Assembly (NCBI RefSeq): GCF_001913705.1
Contig: NZ_MKQD01000085.1
Location: 143,140-207,139, forward strand
DNA from: Thalassotalea sp. PP2-459
GTDB lineage: Bacteria > Pseudomonadota > Gammaproteobacteria > Enterobacterales > Alteromonadaceae
Direction of reading: 5' to 3'
DNA: 64,000 nucleotides
Below, piece after piece: positions 46,281-55,703 of this stretch (position 1 is the stretch's first letter; each line of letters begins with the position of its first letter). The position numbers and the translations under genes were made by a program. The notes beneath the pieces are model-generated. The model did not search any database. It saw nothing but the letters and a program-made list of their open reading frames with translations, and was not told the origin of the DNA.

Positions 46281-47696
46281 ATGAAACATGTTGTATTTAT
46301 AAGTTTTTATGCTCTATTAATTAGCGAAAGTTTTTCGTTGATGGCTGCGCCGTCAAGTCCTTCGAGTATCCGATATTGTATTGACCCTGATTGGGCCCCC
46401 TATGAATCACTCATTAATGGGCAACATATCGGTCTTTCTCGCCAATACCTGACTCTTATAGAAAAAAACTCAGAACTTACCTTTACCTTAATCCCCACTG
46501 AGAGTTGGCAACAAACGCTTGACTATATTCAAGCTAACAAGTGTGATTTGATCCCCATGTTAAATAGCACAACTAACAGAAAAAACTTTCTCGATTTTAC
46601 AAAAGTGCTCTTTCGAGCACCAAATGCACTTTATGGACATTACAACCAACCATTAGTTGGTCATTTAGCAAACATTAATCAACAATCCGTCGCTGTAGTT
46701 ACTGGCTATCGATTGCATCGTTATTTATTAGAGCACCACCCTAAAATAAATATCGTAGAAGTTGAAAATGAAGCGCAAGGCTTAACAAAGGTACAAAATA
46801 AAGAGATTGATTTTTACTTAGGCTCTTTCCACGGAGCCAATAAATATATCAAAGACAATGCATTACATAATTTAAGAATTGTCGGTATTTCTGAACTAGA
46901 AGATAAGCTTCGTATTGGGGTGGGTAAATCTTTGTCACATATTATACCAACACTCAATCAGGCGATTTCACAAATCACTATAGCAGAGCATGCGCAAGTG
47001 TTTTCATATTTAAAAGACATTAACACTACTCAAGTCAAAGACTATAGTATGGCGATCAAATCTGCTTCTGCTTTTATCGCAGTGATCATTTGTTTATTAT
47101 TTGGCTATTGGCGCTCAGTAAATAATGCAAGTATCTTAGAAGCAAAAAATAAGGCGTTAGAGCTTGCCCACCAACAACTTGATGAAAAAAATAAGCAGCT
47201 TGCAGACCTGGCCATCCGTGATTCATTAACGCGATTGTATAATCGTGGCCATTTATCAGAGTGTATTCAACAACAAATAAAGCTTAAAGAACGTTACAAT
47301 AAAAATGCCTGTTTAATCATATTAGATATAGATGACTTCAAAAATATAAATGATCAATTTGGTCATAAAGTTGGAGATGATGTTTTACAACATTTTGCCA
47401 AACAATTAACGGAATGTGCCCGAAGTGTTGATATTGTTTCACGCTGGGGAGGTGAAGAATTTGTAATACTTTGTCCAGAAACCAACATAGATGAAGCTAA
47501 CGTTATCGCAAAACGTTTTCAACAATGTTTGGTTGAAACATCTTCTGACGCTCTGCCCTGCGTAACCTGTAGTATTGGTATTGCTCCATTACGCGAAAGT
47601 AAAAGTGCAGATCAATGGTTCATTGCGGCCGATAATGCAATGTACCAAGCTAAAGAACTTGGTAAAGACACCGTTTTTATTGTGGAGAACGCTTAA
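46281..47696 (+). CDS. Diguanylate cyclase with periplasmic solute-binding sensor domain
   Basis: A 471-residue membrane protein: signal peptide (residues 1-22), a periplasmic SBP_bac_3-type domain (about 30-250, RYCIDPDWAPYESLINGQHIG, IPTESWQQTLDYIQANKCDLIPML), one transmembrane segment (about 256-275), a coiled-coil linker and a GGDEF domain. The active-site loop is GGEEF at 390-394 and metal ligands lie in ILDIDDFKNIND, so it should make cyclic di-GMP. The ligand is unknown; amino acids are typical for the domain. Confidence 0.9.
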   Translation: MKHVVFISFYALLISESFSLMAAPSSPSSIRYCIDPDWAPYESLINGQHIGLSRQYLTLIEKNSELTFTLIPTESWQQTLDYIQANKCDLIPMLNSTTNRKNFLDFTKVLFRAPNALYGHYNQPLVGHLANINQQSVAVVTGYRLHRYLLEHHPKINIVEVENEAQGLTKVQNKEIDFYLGSFHGANKYIKDNALHNLRIVGISELEDKLRIGVGKSLSHIIPTLNQAISQITIAEHAQVFSYLKDINTTQVKDYSMAIKSASAFIAVIICLLFGYWRSVNNASILEAKNKALELAHQQLDEKNKQLADLAIRDSLTRLYNRGHLSECIQQQIKLKERYNKNACLIILDIDDFKNINDQFGHKVGDDVLQHFAKQLTECARSVDIVSRWGGEEFVILCPETNIDEANVIAKRFQQCLVETSSDALPCVTCSIGIAPLRESKSADQWFIAADNAMYQAKELGKDTVFIVENA

Positions 47697-47754
47697 AGGG
47701 TATAAGAGCAATCATGCACCAATAATTAGGCGCATGATAAACAATGAGTTATGA

Positions 47755-48912
47755 CTATTTTACTTCATTGAGCAATTCGCGAGCAATAATCACTTTTTGT
47801 ATCTCGCTAGTACCTTCATAAATAGAAGTCACGCGCACATCACGAGCAAATCGCTCCAACGGATATTCTTTTATGTATCCGGCACCACCCATCATTTGTA
47901 ATGCGTCGTAGCAGGCGATATTTGCTTTTTCTGCAGCAAAAAGTTTTGCCATAGATGCTTGCTTACCAAACGCTAAACCTTGTTCTTTAGTATAAGCCGC
48001 TTGCATAAGTAATAACCGAGCTGCTTCTAGCTCGGTATAACGCTCTGCTAATTTCCATTGTAACCCTTGAAAATTAGCCAAGGGTTGGTCGAATTGCTTT
48101 CGTTCGATTAAATACTCACGTGCATAATCCATTGCTGCTAAGCCAATACCCAGTGCAAGAGAGCCAATACCAATTCTTCCGCCAGCAAGCTCACCTACGG
48201 CAACACCGAAGCCTTTATTTTCTTGGCCAAGTAACGATGAAGCTGGTACACGGCAATTTTCAAAATGCACTTCATTCGTGGGCGATGCTTTTTGCCCCAT
48301 TTTATCTTCTGTTTTACCTATATTTACACCCGGCGTACTCGCTTCAACAATAAAACATGAGATGCCTTTGCCTTTTTTGGCGCTCGGATCGGTAACGGCC
48401 CAAACGACAAAAACATCAGCAAATGTTCCGCTGGTAATATATAACTTGCTACCGTTAATAATAAAGTCATCGCCATCACGAGTGGCAAGTGTTTTCATAC
48501 CTGCGGGATCAGAACCAGCAGAATTTTCAGTCAAACAAAAGCCACCTGCACGATACTCTCCACCACACAGTTTAGGTAAATATTGTTGTTTTTGATCTTC
48601 ATTACCTACCGCTTGAATGACTTCGGCCACCATATTTGTGACTGAAGTAGTAACTGCCGTAGAGGCACACGCCTTTGCTAATTCGGTGATCGCTAAACTA
48701 AATGCCACACTGCCAGCTTCTACTCCACCATATTCGGCTTTGATATTAAGCCCCATAAAACCAAGTTCAGAAAGTTTGGCTAAATTAGATAAAAATAACG
48801 ACTCATCGGGTGACTCGTCTAATTGGCTGGCAACAGGTGCTAACTCAGATTCGGCAAACTTCTTTGCCATATCTTGTATCATCACTTGCTCTTCAGTTAA
48901 TGATAAATTCAT
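47755..48912 (-). CDS. Acyl-CoA dehydrogenase
   Basis: A 385-residue FAD enzyme. FCLTENSAGSDPAGMKT and YITSGTFADVFVVWAVTD are FAD-binding regions, IYEGTSEIQKVIIARELL is the C-terminal signature and the catalytic Glu is the one in YEGTSE. It most resembles short/branched-chain acyl-CoA dehydrogenases. It stands alone rather than in a catabolic operon, so the chain length it prefers is uncertain. Confidence 0.92.
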   Translation of the reverse strand: MNLSLTEEQVMIQDMAKKFAESELAPVASQLDESPDESLFLSNLAKLSELGFMGLNIKAEYGGVEAGSVAFSLAITELAKACASTAVTTSVTNMVAEVIQAVGNEDQKQQYLPKLCGGEYRAGGFCLTENSAGSDPAGMKTLATRDGDDFIINGSKLYITSGTFADVFVVWAVTDPSAKKGKGISCFIVEASTPGVNIGKTEDKMGQKASPTNEVHFENCRVPASSLLGQENKGFGVAVGELAGGRIGIGSLALGIGLAAMDYAREYLIERKQFDQPLANFQGLQWKLAERYTELEAARLLLMQAAYTKEQGLAFGKQASMAKLFAAEKANIACYDALQMMGGAGYIKEYPLERFARDVRVTSIYEGTSEIQKVIIARELLNEVK

Positions 48913-49026
48913 TTGCTATGCCCCTTTAGTATTAGGCGTTAAAGGTTTATTTTCATTCTATACAAAAATACCGTTATAAACACGAAATTATTTAACGTTT
49001 ACGTTAACTGCCACTCAAAATTAAAG

Positions 49027-49125
49027 GGGTCAGGTACATTAAAGATTTAAGAAAATTAACATGAGTAGATATTTCAAACATCGCCGCTTTGATAATTACT
49101 ACCTACCGAAGCAGGTAGCTTAAAC
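49027..49125. repeat. Possible REP/RAYT-associated repeat remnant
   Basis: GGGGTCAGGTACATTAA at about 49026-49042 resembles a conserved motif often found beside REP-associated tyrosine transposases in marine gammaproteobacteria. About 60 bases on is a hairpin, CTACCTACCGAAGCAGGTAG (about 49099-49120), with a TTCG tetraloop on the minus strand and GTAG at its foot, as in REP elements. No transposase is present. Confidence 0.4.
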
Positions 49126-49192
49126 ATCAGCAAAGAGAAGCACACTATAAAGTGCGCCTAACAGCAATCACATAGCCGTTAAGGCCTGTTTG

Positions 49193-50008
49193 TTAGGCAA
49201 ATATAAACCATAATAAGCCCGCACCAAGTATCAGTCGATAAATAACAAAAGGCATCATGCCTAGTTTACCTACGATAATTAAAAAGTAATGGATACACGC
49301 ATAGGCACAGATAAATGCTAATACACTACCTAAGCCAAGCACTTGCCAGTCAACCGTATCAGTACTTGTCATAAATTTATAGGTTAAATAGCCTCCCGGC
49401 ATCATAATACCTGGAATAGAAAGCAAGAATGAAAATCGTGCGGCGTTTTCTTTACTTAAGCCCAACATCATACCAAATGTCATGGTGATACCAGAACGCG
49501 ATGTGCCAGGAATTAGCGCTAGTGCTTGTGACAAACCAATAATCATCGCGCCTTTAAAACCAAGTTGTTCAACTGAAACATTTTCTTTTGCTTTAATATC
49601 GGCAAAACCTAATAATATGCCAAATAGAAGTGTTGTGGCTGCAATAACCGCAACCGTTCGTAAATGCGCTTCAATAAAGTCGCTACCCAATAAGCCAACT
49701 AAGCCTAATGGAATAGACGCAAATAAAATCCACCACGCTAACTTACCATCAAACGAATTACGCTCGTGTTTTGCGGGGCCAACACCCAATGTGCCAAACC
49801 AAGCTACAGCCATTGCGCCAACTTCTTTACGAAAATACAATACAACCGCGAGTAAGGTACCCACATGAACCGCAACATCAAACCCTAAACCTTGCTCTTT
49901 CCAGCCAAGTATTGCTGAAGGCAAAATTAAATGTGCTGAACTTGAAATAGGTAAAAATTCAGTTAATCCTTGTATTAATGCTAGCCAGAATATTTCTAGA
50001 AATGTCAT
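49193..50008 (-). CDS. uppP: Undecaprenyl-diphosphatase UppP
   Basis: A 271-residue integral membrane phosphatase (BacA family) recycling the lipid carrier for cell-wall synthesis. Eight or so hydrophobic segments; conserved GLTEFLPISSSAHL and PGTSRSGITMTFG, carrying catalytic residues. The frame opens at 50041, inside folK, but the ATG at 50008 begins two bases after the folK stop and fits the family. Confidence 0.95.
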   Translation of the reverse strand: MTFLEIFWLALIQGLTEFLPISSSAHLILPSAILGWKEQGLGFDVAVHVGTLLAVVLYFRKEVGAMAVAWFGTLGVGPAKHERNSFDGKLAWWILFASIPLGLVGLLGSDFIEAHLRTVAVIAATTLLFGILLGFADIKAKENVSVEQLGFKGAMIIGLSQALALIPGTSRSGITMTFGMMLGLSKENAARFSFLLSIPGIMMPGGYLTYKFMTSTDTVDWQVLGLGSVLAFICAYACIHYFLIIVGKLGMMPFVIYRLILGAGLLWFIFA

Positions 50009-50010
50009 GT

Positions 50011-50520
50011 TTATGTCAGGTCCTTTTGCGGTTGCTGCCAATGTAAGGCAACTTTTTCTAATTGTTGTGTATGTTGATCAAATGCTTGCCACAATTGAGC
50101 AAATGTTTTCTTTTCAATAGGATGTTTAATATCAGGCGCTATTTCTGCCAGCGGCCAAAGTACAAAAGCATTAAAGCATATCTCATCACGTGGTAATTGT
50201 GCTGGTTGCTCACAAATCATATCGTCATAAAGTAAAATATCTAAATCTAACGTTCTCGGGCTATATTTTTTAGCATCATGCGCTCTGCCATGACTATATT
50301 CTATTTGCCGTAATGCATCGGCAAGTTGATGCAAAGATTGGTTGGTAGTAAAACCAACAACCATATTATAAAACGGTGAGCCACTAAAGCCGACAGCTTC
50401 GCTTTCAAAAAGAGATGATAACGTTAATTGACCGTATAACGATGACAAGGCATTTAAACCACTTTCAACATTTTTTTGACGATCAATGTTACTGCCTATC
50501 GATAAATAAACACGGGCCAT
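50011..50520 (-). CDS. folK: 2-amino-4-hydroxy-6-hydroxymethyldihydropteridine pyrophosphokinase
   Basis: A 169-residue HPPK of the folate pathway. Signature elements: YLSIGSNIDRQKNVESGL at the start and SPRTLDLDILLYDD for ATP and metal binding. It lies directly after folB (overlap of one base) and just before uppP, so folB-folK-uppP are co-transcribed. Confidence 0.94.
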   Translation of the reverse strand: MARVYLSIGSNIDRQKNVESGLNALSSLYGQLTLSSLFESEAVGFSGSPFYNMVVGFTTNQSLHQLADALRQIEYSHGRAHDAKKYSPRTLDLDILLYDDMICEQPAQLPRDEICFNAFVLWPLAEIAPDIKHPIEKKTFAQLWQAFDQHTQQLEKVALHWQQPQKDLT

Positions 50521-50876
50521 TAATCACACTGCCCACGTTCAATTTCTACCCCTACAGAAGCCGCATTAAATACGGCATTGGGTTTGTGAATACGTAACTT
50601 TATCCATGGGATCTGATATTGACCCATTAAAAAAGTGATCATACGTTCCGCTAATGTTTCAATAAGATCAACCGGGTGTTCATTAGCAAAACGTTCTAAT
50701 GCTTGTGAAATTTCTGCGTAATCAAGCGTTTTCGCTAATTCATCGTTTTGTGCGGCTGGTTTAATATCCCAAGCCATTTCAACATCTAGCACCAATGTTT
50801 GCTTTATTTGCTTTTCCCATTCGTAAAAGCCAATCGTTGTTTGAATAGACAAACCACTAATAAAAACCTTATCCAT
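50520..50876 (-). CDS. folB: Dihydroneopterin aldolase FolB
   Basis: A 118-residue enzyme making the HPPK substrate. Motifs: VFISGLSIQTTIGFYEWEKQIKQTLVLDVEM, LDYAEISQAL, LIETLAERM and the C-terminal IRIHKPN-like LRIHKPNAV. It is the first gene of folB-folK-uppP and is divergent from plsY, as in E. coli. Confidence 0.94.
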   Translation of the reverse strand: MDKVFISGLSIQTTIGFYEWEKQIKQTLVLDVEMAWDIKPAAQNDELAKTLDYAEISQALERFANEHPVDLIETLAERMITFLMGQYQIPWIKLRIHKPNAVFNAASVGVEIERGQCD

Positions 50877-50999
50877 TAGATTCTAAACTTAATTATTCTA
50901 AATTAAATGGCGAGTTTACCTGTACAAGAGTAGAAAAACTAGTTTGTTAAGGGCACAATAAACATAACGTAATGTTGTTTAACAGGGAAATTGACGCAA

Positions 51000-51596
51000 A
51001 TGTTAACGTTGACGCTAGCCATGGTTGTTTTTGCCTATCTTTTGGGTTCAGTGTCTAGTGCCATTTTATTGTGTAAGTTATTAAACTTACCTGACCCACG
51101 CACGCAAGGCTCAGGCAACCCCGGCGCCACTAATGTACTCAGAATTGGCGGAAAGCGCGCAGCGGTAGCGGTGTTAATGTTCGATGTATTAAAGGGGACG
51201 ATACCTGTTTGGGCCGCTTATTTTCTTGGCATTGAACCTCTATATCTTGCGAGTATTGCCATCGCGTCATGTTTGGGTCACATGTTTCCTGTTTTTTTCC
51301 AGTTTAAAGGCGGAAAAGCCGTTGCTACAGCATTTGGTACACTTCTACCTATTGGCCTTGATCTTGGTGGTTTATTAATTTTAACTTGGTATGGTGTAGC
51401 CAGAGTAACCAAATATTCAAGTCTTGCTGCCATTATTACCGTCAGTTTAGCACCGCTTTATACTTGGCTGCTTAAACCTTTATATACCTTTCCAGTATTA
51501 ATGCTTTCCGCACTCATTATTTTCCGTCATCGACATAATATAGTTCGTTTATTAACAGGTAGTGAACCGAAAATTGGTCGTAACAAGCTCCCTTAA
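51000..51596 (+). CDS. plsY: Glycerol-3-phosphate acyltransferase PlsY
   Basis: A 198-residue inner-membrane enzyme using acyl-phosphate to acylate glycerol-3-phosphate. [23 protein letters not shown] and [14 protein letters not shown] are the conserved active-site loops; five transmembrane segments are likely. A TTG at 50991 is in frame; the ATG at 51000 with CAGGGA upstream is preferred. Gene order tsaD-plsY-folB is standard. Confidence 0.95.
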   Translation: MLTLTLAMVVFAYLLGSVSSAILLCKLLNLPDPRTQGSGNPGATNVLRIGGKRAAVAVLMFDVLKGTIPVWAAYFLGIEPLYLASIAIASCLGHMFPVFFQFKGGKAVATAFGTLLPIGLDLGGLLILTWYGVARVTKYSSLAAIITVSLAPLYTWLLKPLYTFPVLMLSALIIFRHRHNIVRLLTGSEPKIGRNKLP

Positions 51597-51634
51597 TATG
51601 GAAAACTTGTTACATCAATTTACACCTTAAGTCG

Positions 51635-51658
51635 TCACATACTTATGTGAAGTATTTT
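51635..51658. terminator. Possible terminator between plsY and tsaD
   Basis: TCACATA (51635-51641) and TATGTGA (51644-51650), followed by AGTATTTTTA. The loop is only two bases, so it is a weak candidate. Confidence 0.4.
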
Positions 51659-52683
51659 TATATCGCAGGCAAAGTATCTAATGGCCACCGTGGTGTTGCC
51701 TTAAAACTCAAATCAGCAAAAACACCAGCCTTTAAACGTTGCATACCTGCATAGGCGATCATTGCGCCATTATCGGTACAAAATTCTGGGCGAGGATAAT
51801 ACACTTTACCGCCTAGCTTTTGGGTAATATGCGCTAGTTTTACACGTAATGCAGTATTTGCACTAACCCCACCTGCAATGACTAAGCGATTTAATTGACA
51901 TTGTTCTAATGCCCGTCTGCATTTTATCGCTAAGGTATCTACCACCGCTTCTTGAAAAGCAAAAGCAATATCGGCATGTGTTTGCGTATCAAAATTACCT
52001 GCATCTTGCTCTTTACGAATAGTATTAGCTGTAAAGGTTTTTAAACCGCTAAAGCTGAAATCTAACCCTGGGCGATCCGTCATTGGTCGTGGAAACTTAT
52101 AATGGCCACCTTTGCCACTTTCAGCCATTTTCGCCAGCACTGGGCCACCTGGATAATCCAACCCCAACAACTTGGCTGTTTTATCAAATGCTTCGCCTGC
52201 CGCATCATCTACCGACTCACCCAACATTTCATATTTGCCAATACCATCTACCCGAACAAGCTGTGTATGACCACCAGAAACAAGCAAAGCAACAAAAGGA
52301 AACTCAGGTACGTCGTCTTCTAGCATCGGGGCTAATAAATGCCCTTCCATATGATGTACAGGTACCGCAGGTAAATTCCAACCATACGCTAAACTTCTGC
52401 CAATGGAACAACCAACAAATAAAGCACCAATTAAGCCCGGGCCTGATGTATACGCCACACCATCGATATCTTTTGGTGTTAAACCCGCTTCAGCAAAAAC
52501 TTCTTTAATTAACGGTAATGTTTTTCTAACATGGTCACGCGAGGCTAACTCAGGCACAACACCACCATAATCCGCATGCACTTTAATTTGACTATATAAA
52601 CGATGAGACAAAATACCTGCTTTTTCATCATAGATAGCAATTCCTGTTTCATCGCAGGAGGTTTCAATACCTAAAATTCGCAT
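51658..52683 (-). CDS. tsaD: tRNA N6-threonylcarbamoyladenosine transferase TsaD
   Basis: A 341-residue ASKHA-fold protein catalysing the last step of t6A formation on tRNAs reading ANN codons, with TsaB, TsaE and TsaC partners elsewhere. [19 protein letters not shown], the metal-binding HHMEGH and VSGGHTQL are diagnostic. It is divergent from rpsU, the usual arrangement. Confidence 0.96.
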   Translation of the reverse strand: MRILGIETSCDETGIAIYDEKAGILSHRLYSQIKVHADYGGVVPELASRDHVRKTLPLIKEVFAEAGLTPKDIDGVAYTSGPGLIGALFVGCSIGRSLAYGWNLPAVPVHHMEGHLLAPMLEDDVPEFPFVALLVSGGHTQLVRVDGIGKYEMLGESVDDAAGEAFDKTAKLLGLDYPGGPVLAKMAESGKGGHYKFPRPMTDRPGLDFSFSGLKTFTANTIRKEQDAGNFDTQTHADIAFAFQEAVVDTLAIKCRRALEQCQLNRLVIAGGVSANTALRVKLAHITQKLGGKVYYPRPEFCTDNGAMIAYAGMQRLKAGVFADLSFKATPRWPLDTLPAI

Positions 52684-52909
52684 ACTTATCGCTTCACTTG
52701 TTATGGATTAATCAATATGGCGGCGATTTTACCTAGCAAAGAGGCATTTCACCAGAGAAAAGCAAAATTAAACTTTACTTTCTACGTGCTGTGGCAGTAG
52801 AATACCGCACCATTTTTTAACAGAGTGGGCGGAAGTAAGGTAATTTTCATTAAAATTACGTAAAGCTCTTCGTCAAATCTATAGAGATACAACTAAGGTA
52901 AGAGGCACA

Positions 52910-53125
52910 ATGCCAGTAATTAAAGTTAGAGAAAACGAACCATTTGACGTAGCGTTACGTCGCTTCAAACGTTCTTGCGAAAAAGCAGGAATTTTATCAG
53001 AAGTTCGCCGTCGCGAATCATACGAGAAGCCAACTTGGGAGCGTAAGCGCAAGAAAGCTGCTGCTGTTAAGCGCGCTGCTAAGAAATTATCTCGTGAGAA
53101 CGCTCGTCGCGTTCGTATGTACTAA
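52910..53125 (+). CDS. rpsU: 30S ribosomal protein S21
   Basis: A 71-residue highly basic protein, the exact size of S21. [36 protein letters not shown] is almost invariant in gammaproteobacteria. It heads the macromolecular synthesis cluster rpsU-yqeY-dnaG-rpoD. TAAGAGGC precedes the ATG. Confidence 0.97.
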   Translation: MPVIKVRENEPFDVALRRFKRSCEKAGILSEVRRRESYEKPTWERKRKKAAAVKRAAKKLSRENARRVRMY

Positions 53126-53157
53126 GCCAACCTTAGTTGCATATCTGAGTGAGTAGC

Positions 53158-53604
53158 ATGAGCCTACTAGAACAACTCAAAAGCGAAATGAAAAACGCTA
53201 TGCGTGCCAAAGACAAAATTCGTCTTGGCGTTATTCGCATGGCGTTATCTGCAATTAAACAAGCAGAAATTGACCACAATACAGAAGCAACAGATGAGAA
53301 CATCATTGCGATTTTGACCAAAATGGTTAAACAACGCAAAGAGTCGATCAAAATGTATAATGAAGGTGGTCGAACAGAACTTGCCGAAATTGAGCAAGCT
53401 GAAGTATCAACACTTGAAACCTTTCTGCCACAAGCGCTTAGCGATGATGAAATAGCAACGCTAATTCAAAACGCAATTGCTGAAACGGGCGCAAGCTCAA
53501 TGGCAGAGATGGGCAAGGTGATGGCTATTTTAAAGCCGAAGATGCAAGGTAGAGCTGACTTAGGTGCCGTAAGCGGACAAGTTAGAGCTACATTAAATAG
53601 CTAA
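53158..53604 (+). CDS. yqeY: GatB/YqeY domain-containing protein
   Basis: A 148-residue protein homologous to the C-terminal tRNA-binding domain of GatB/GatE (MRAKDKIRLGVIRMALSAIKQAE, LPQALSDDEI, GKVMAILKPKMQGRADLGAVSGQVRATL). Its function is not settled; it may bind tRNA. The GTG at 53149 is in frame, but the ATG at 53158 gives the usual start. It lies between rpsU and dnaG, as in many gammaproteobacteria outside enterics. Confidence 0.92.
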   Translation: MSLLEQLKSEMKNAMRAKDKIRLGVIRMALSAIKQAEIDHNTEATDENIIAILTKMVKQRKESIKMYNEGGRTELAEIEQAEVSTLETFLPQALSDDEIATLIQNAIAETGASSMAEMGKVMAILKPKMQGRADLGAVSGQVRATLNS

Positions 53605-53626
53605 CTAATTAAGCACGTTTTGTAAG

Positions 53627-53657
53627 AACCGTAAATGGCAACATTTGCGGTTTTTTT
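53627..53657 (+). terminator. Terminator between yqeY and dnaG
   Basis: AACCGTAAATG (53627-53637) and CATTTGCGGTT (53642-53652), then a T-run. In E. coli a terminator likewise sits between rpsU and dnaG and limits primase expression. Confidence 0.85.
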
Positions 53658-53756
53658 ATCCCTGAAAGTGAAAACTTAAGCATTTTACGATAACGTATAA
53701 TATCAATGTGTTTAAACACTTTTTAACCCGCTTAACCTAACACGAGGATAATCGAT

Positions 53757-55511
53757 ATGGCCGGGATGATCCCGAGACAGTTTATCGACGACTTATTGGC
53801 TCGCGCTGATATTGTTGAAATTATAGATGCTCGTGTACCTTTAAAAAAAGCAGGAAAAAACTACCAAGCATGTTGTCCTTTTCATACCGAAAAGTCGCCT
53901 TCTTTTTCTGTGAGTCCTGATAAACAATTTTACCACTGTTTTGGCTGTGGCGAACACGGCAATGCTATTTCCTTTTTGATGGAGTTTGATCGTTTAGAAT
54001 TCCCCGATGCGATAGAAGAGTTAGCCAGTTTTTACTCAATGGATGTGCCAAGAGAGCAATCTCATCAGACACCTGCACAACTAAAGCAACAACATCAAGC
54101 CTACCAACAAAAACAAAATGATTACGAACTTATGGCAAACATAAGTCGATTTTATCAACAACAGTTAAAAGTTTCCGATGATAAGCAAATCGCCATTGAT
54201 TATTTAAAAGGGCGAGGTTTAAGTGGACAAATTGCTAAAACCTTCGGAATAGGCTACATCAGCGATCAATGGGATGGCATGATGAAAGTTTATGGCCAAT
54301 CGAGTGAATCTCGCCAACAATTAATTGATTTAGGCATGGCAATACAAGGGGAGCGCAACCAGCCTTATGATAGGTTTCGTGGCCGCATAATGTTCCCTAT
54401 TCACGATAAACGCGGTCGTGTTATTGGTTTTGGTGGCCGAGTGTTAGGTGATGGCACACCAAAATATTTAAACTCGCCCGAAACACGAATTTACCACAAA
54501 GGGCAAGAGTTATATGGCCTTTTTGAAGCGAAACAAGCCAATAAACAACTACAACGGTTAGTGGTCGTTGAAGGCTATATGGACGTAGTAGCACTTGCGC
54601 AACACGGTATAAACTACGCAGTTGCATCATTAGGCACTTCCACCACAGCTGAGCAAGTTCAAACACTCTTTCGTACCGTAAAAGAAGTGATTTGTTGCTA
54701 TGACGGTGATCGCGCCGGCAAAGATGCAGCATGGCGAGCCATGGAAAATGCCCTACCGTTAATTCAAGATGGCATCACCTTAAAATTTGTTTTTCTTCCA
54801 GACGGTGAAGACCCTGATTCATTAGTTAGACAGCTCGGTAAGGAAGGCTTTGAACGAGTGCTTGCTGATGCATCACCTTTATCTAAGTTTATTTTTGATA
54901 AATTTTTAGCAGATAACCCCGCTAAGACCCATGAAGAAAAAGCAGCGTTAATTGATCAGTTGCAACCTTTACTCAACAAAATGCCTGACAGTATGATCAA
55001 AAATGCGTTGATTGAAGAAATGGCATCTCGATTTAGTATCTCCAGTGAAAAACGTTTACGTGAATTGCAAAGTAGAAACAAAAAAACGGCCAATAAAGTG
55101 GCTGCAAAACCAGCAAAAGTTACCCCAGTAAGGCTAGCTATTGCATTATTGATTGAGCATCCCCATATAGTAAAAGCATTGCCAGATTTAAATATGTTAG
55201 CAGGCGTTGAACTGCCAGGTGTGGCATTGCTAAATCAATTGATTATACTGTGTTCGCAAAACCCTGAGGCTAACAGTGCGCAATTGCTAGAACACTTTCG
55301 AGGAACAACAGAAGGTGAGCAATTAACCAAATTAATGTGTTGGCAGCACCTCGTAGTAGACGATGCTGCCGAGCAAGTATTTTTAGACAGTATTGAAAAA
55401 CTGCTAAACCAATTTGTAGAACAACGAACGGAATATTTACTGGCAAAAGCCAGAACAGATGGCATGACGCCGCAAGAGAAGCAAGAGTTACAAATATTAT
55501 TAAATGCTTAA
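53757..55511 (+). CDS. dnaG: DNA primase DnaG
   Basis: A 584-residue primase: a zinc-binding domain (CCPFHTEKSPSFSV, CFGCG), the RNA polymerase core with a Toprim domain (VVVEGYMDVVALAQHG, CCYDGDRAGKDAAWRAME), and a C-terminal helicase-binding domain. It makes RNA primers at the replication fork with DnaB. GAGGA precedes the ATG. Confidence 0.97.
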   Translation: MAGMIPRQFIDDLLARADIVEIIDARVPLKKAGKNYQACCPFHTEKSPSFSVSPDKQFYHCFGCGEHGNAISFLMEFDRLEFPDAIEELASFYSMDVPREQSHQTPAQLKQQHQAYQQKQNDYELMANISRFYQQQLKVSDDKQIAIDYLKGRGLSGQIAKTFGIGYISDQWDGMMKVYGQSSESRQQLIDLGMAIQGERNQPYDRFRGRIMFPIHDKRGRVIGFGGRVLGDGTPKYLNSPETRIYHKGQELYGLFEAKQANKQLQRLVVVEGYMDVVALAQHGINYAVASLGTSTTAEQVQTLFRTVKEVICCYDGDRAGKDAAWRAMENALPLIQDGITLKFVFLPDGEDPDSLVRQLGKEGFERVLADASPLSKFIFDKFLADNPAKTHEEKAALIDQLQPLLNKMPDSMIKNALIEEMASRFSISSEKRLRELQSRNKKTANKVAAKPAKVTPVRLAIALLIEHPHIVKALPDLNMLAGVELPGVALLNQLIILCSQNPEANSAQLLEHFRGTTEGEQLTKLMCWQHLVVDDAAEQVFLDSIEKLLNQFVEQRTEYLLAKARTDGMTPQEKQELQILLNA

Positions 55512-55703
55512 CAGGCATTTATTTTTGTAAACTTGCTATAATTTATATCACGTGAGTTAAATAACTTTTATTTTTCACAAGGTATTAAACATAAATAGTA
55601 CAAAGCAACAGATATTATCGCTGGTAATTTTACAATCAATTTGCTAAAATTTTCGGCTTTACTGTTCGTATTTTATCGTCAAAAAACAGGTGGACACTCG
55701 TCA

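Noticed and set aside
48278..48595. 105-residue plus-strand frame opposite the acyl-CoA dehydrogenase
   Set aside because: Antisense shadow of a conserved gene.
49157..49199. GCCTAAC ... GTTAGGC pair after uppP, resembling an integron attC site
   Set aside because: Only 43 bases long and with no convincing inner L boxes; attC sites are normally 57 bases or more, and the gene is a housekeeping gene in a conserved operon.
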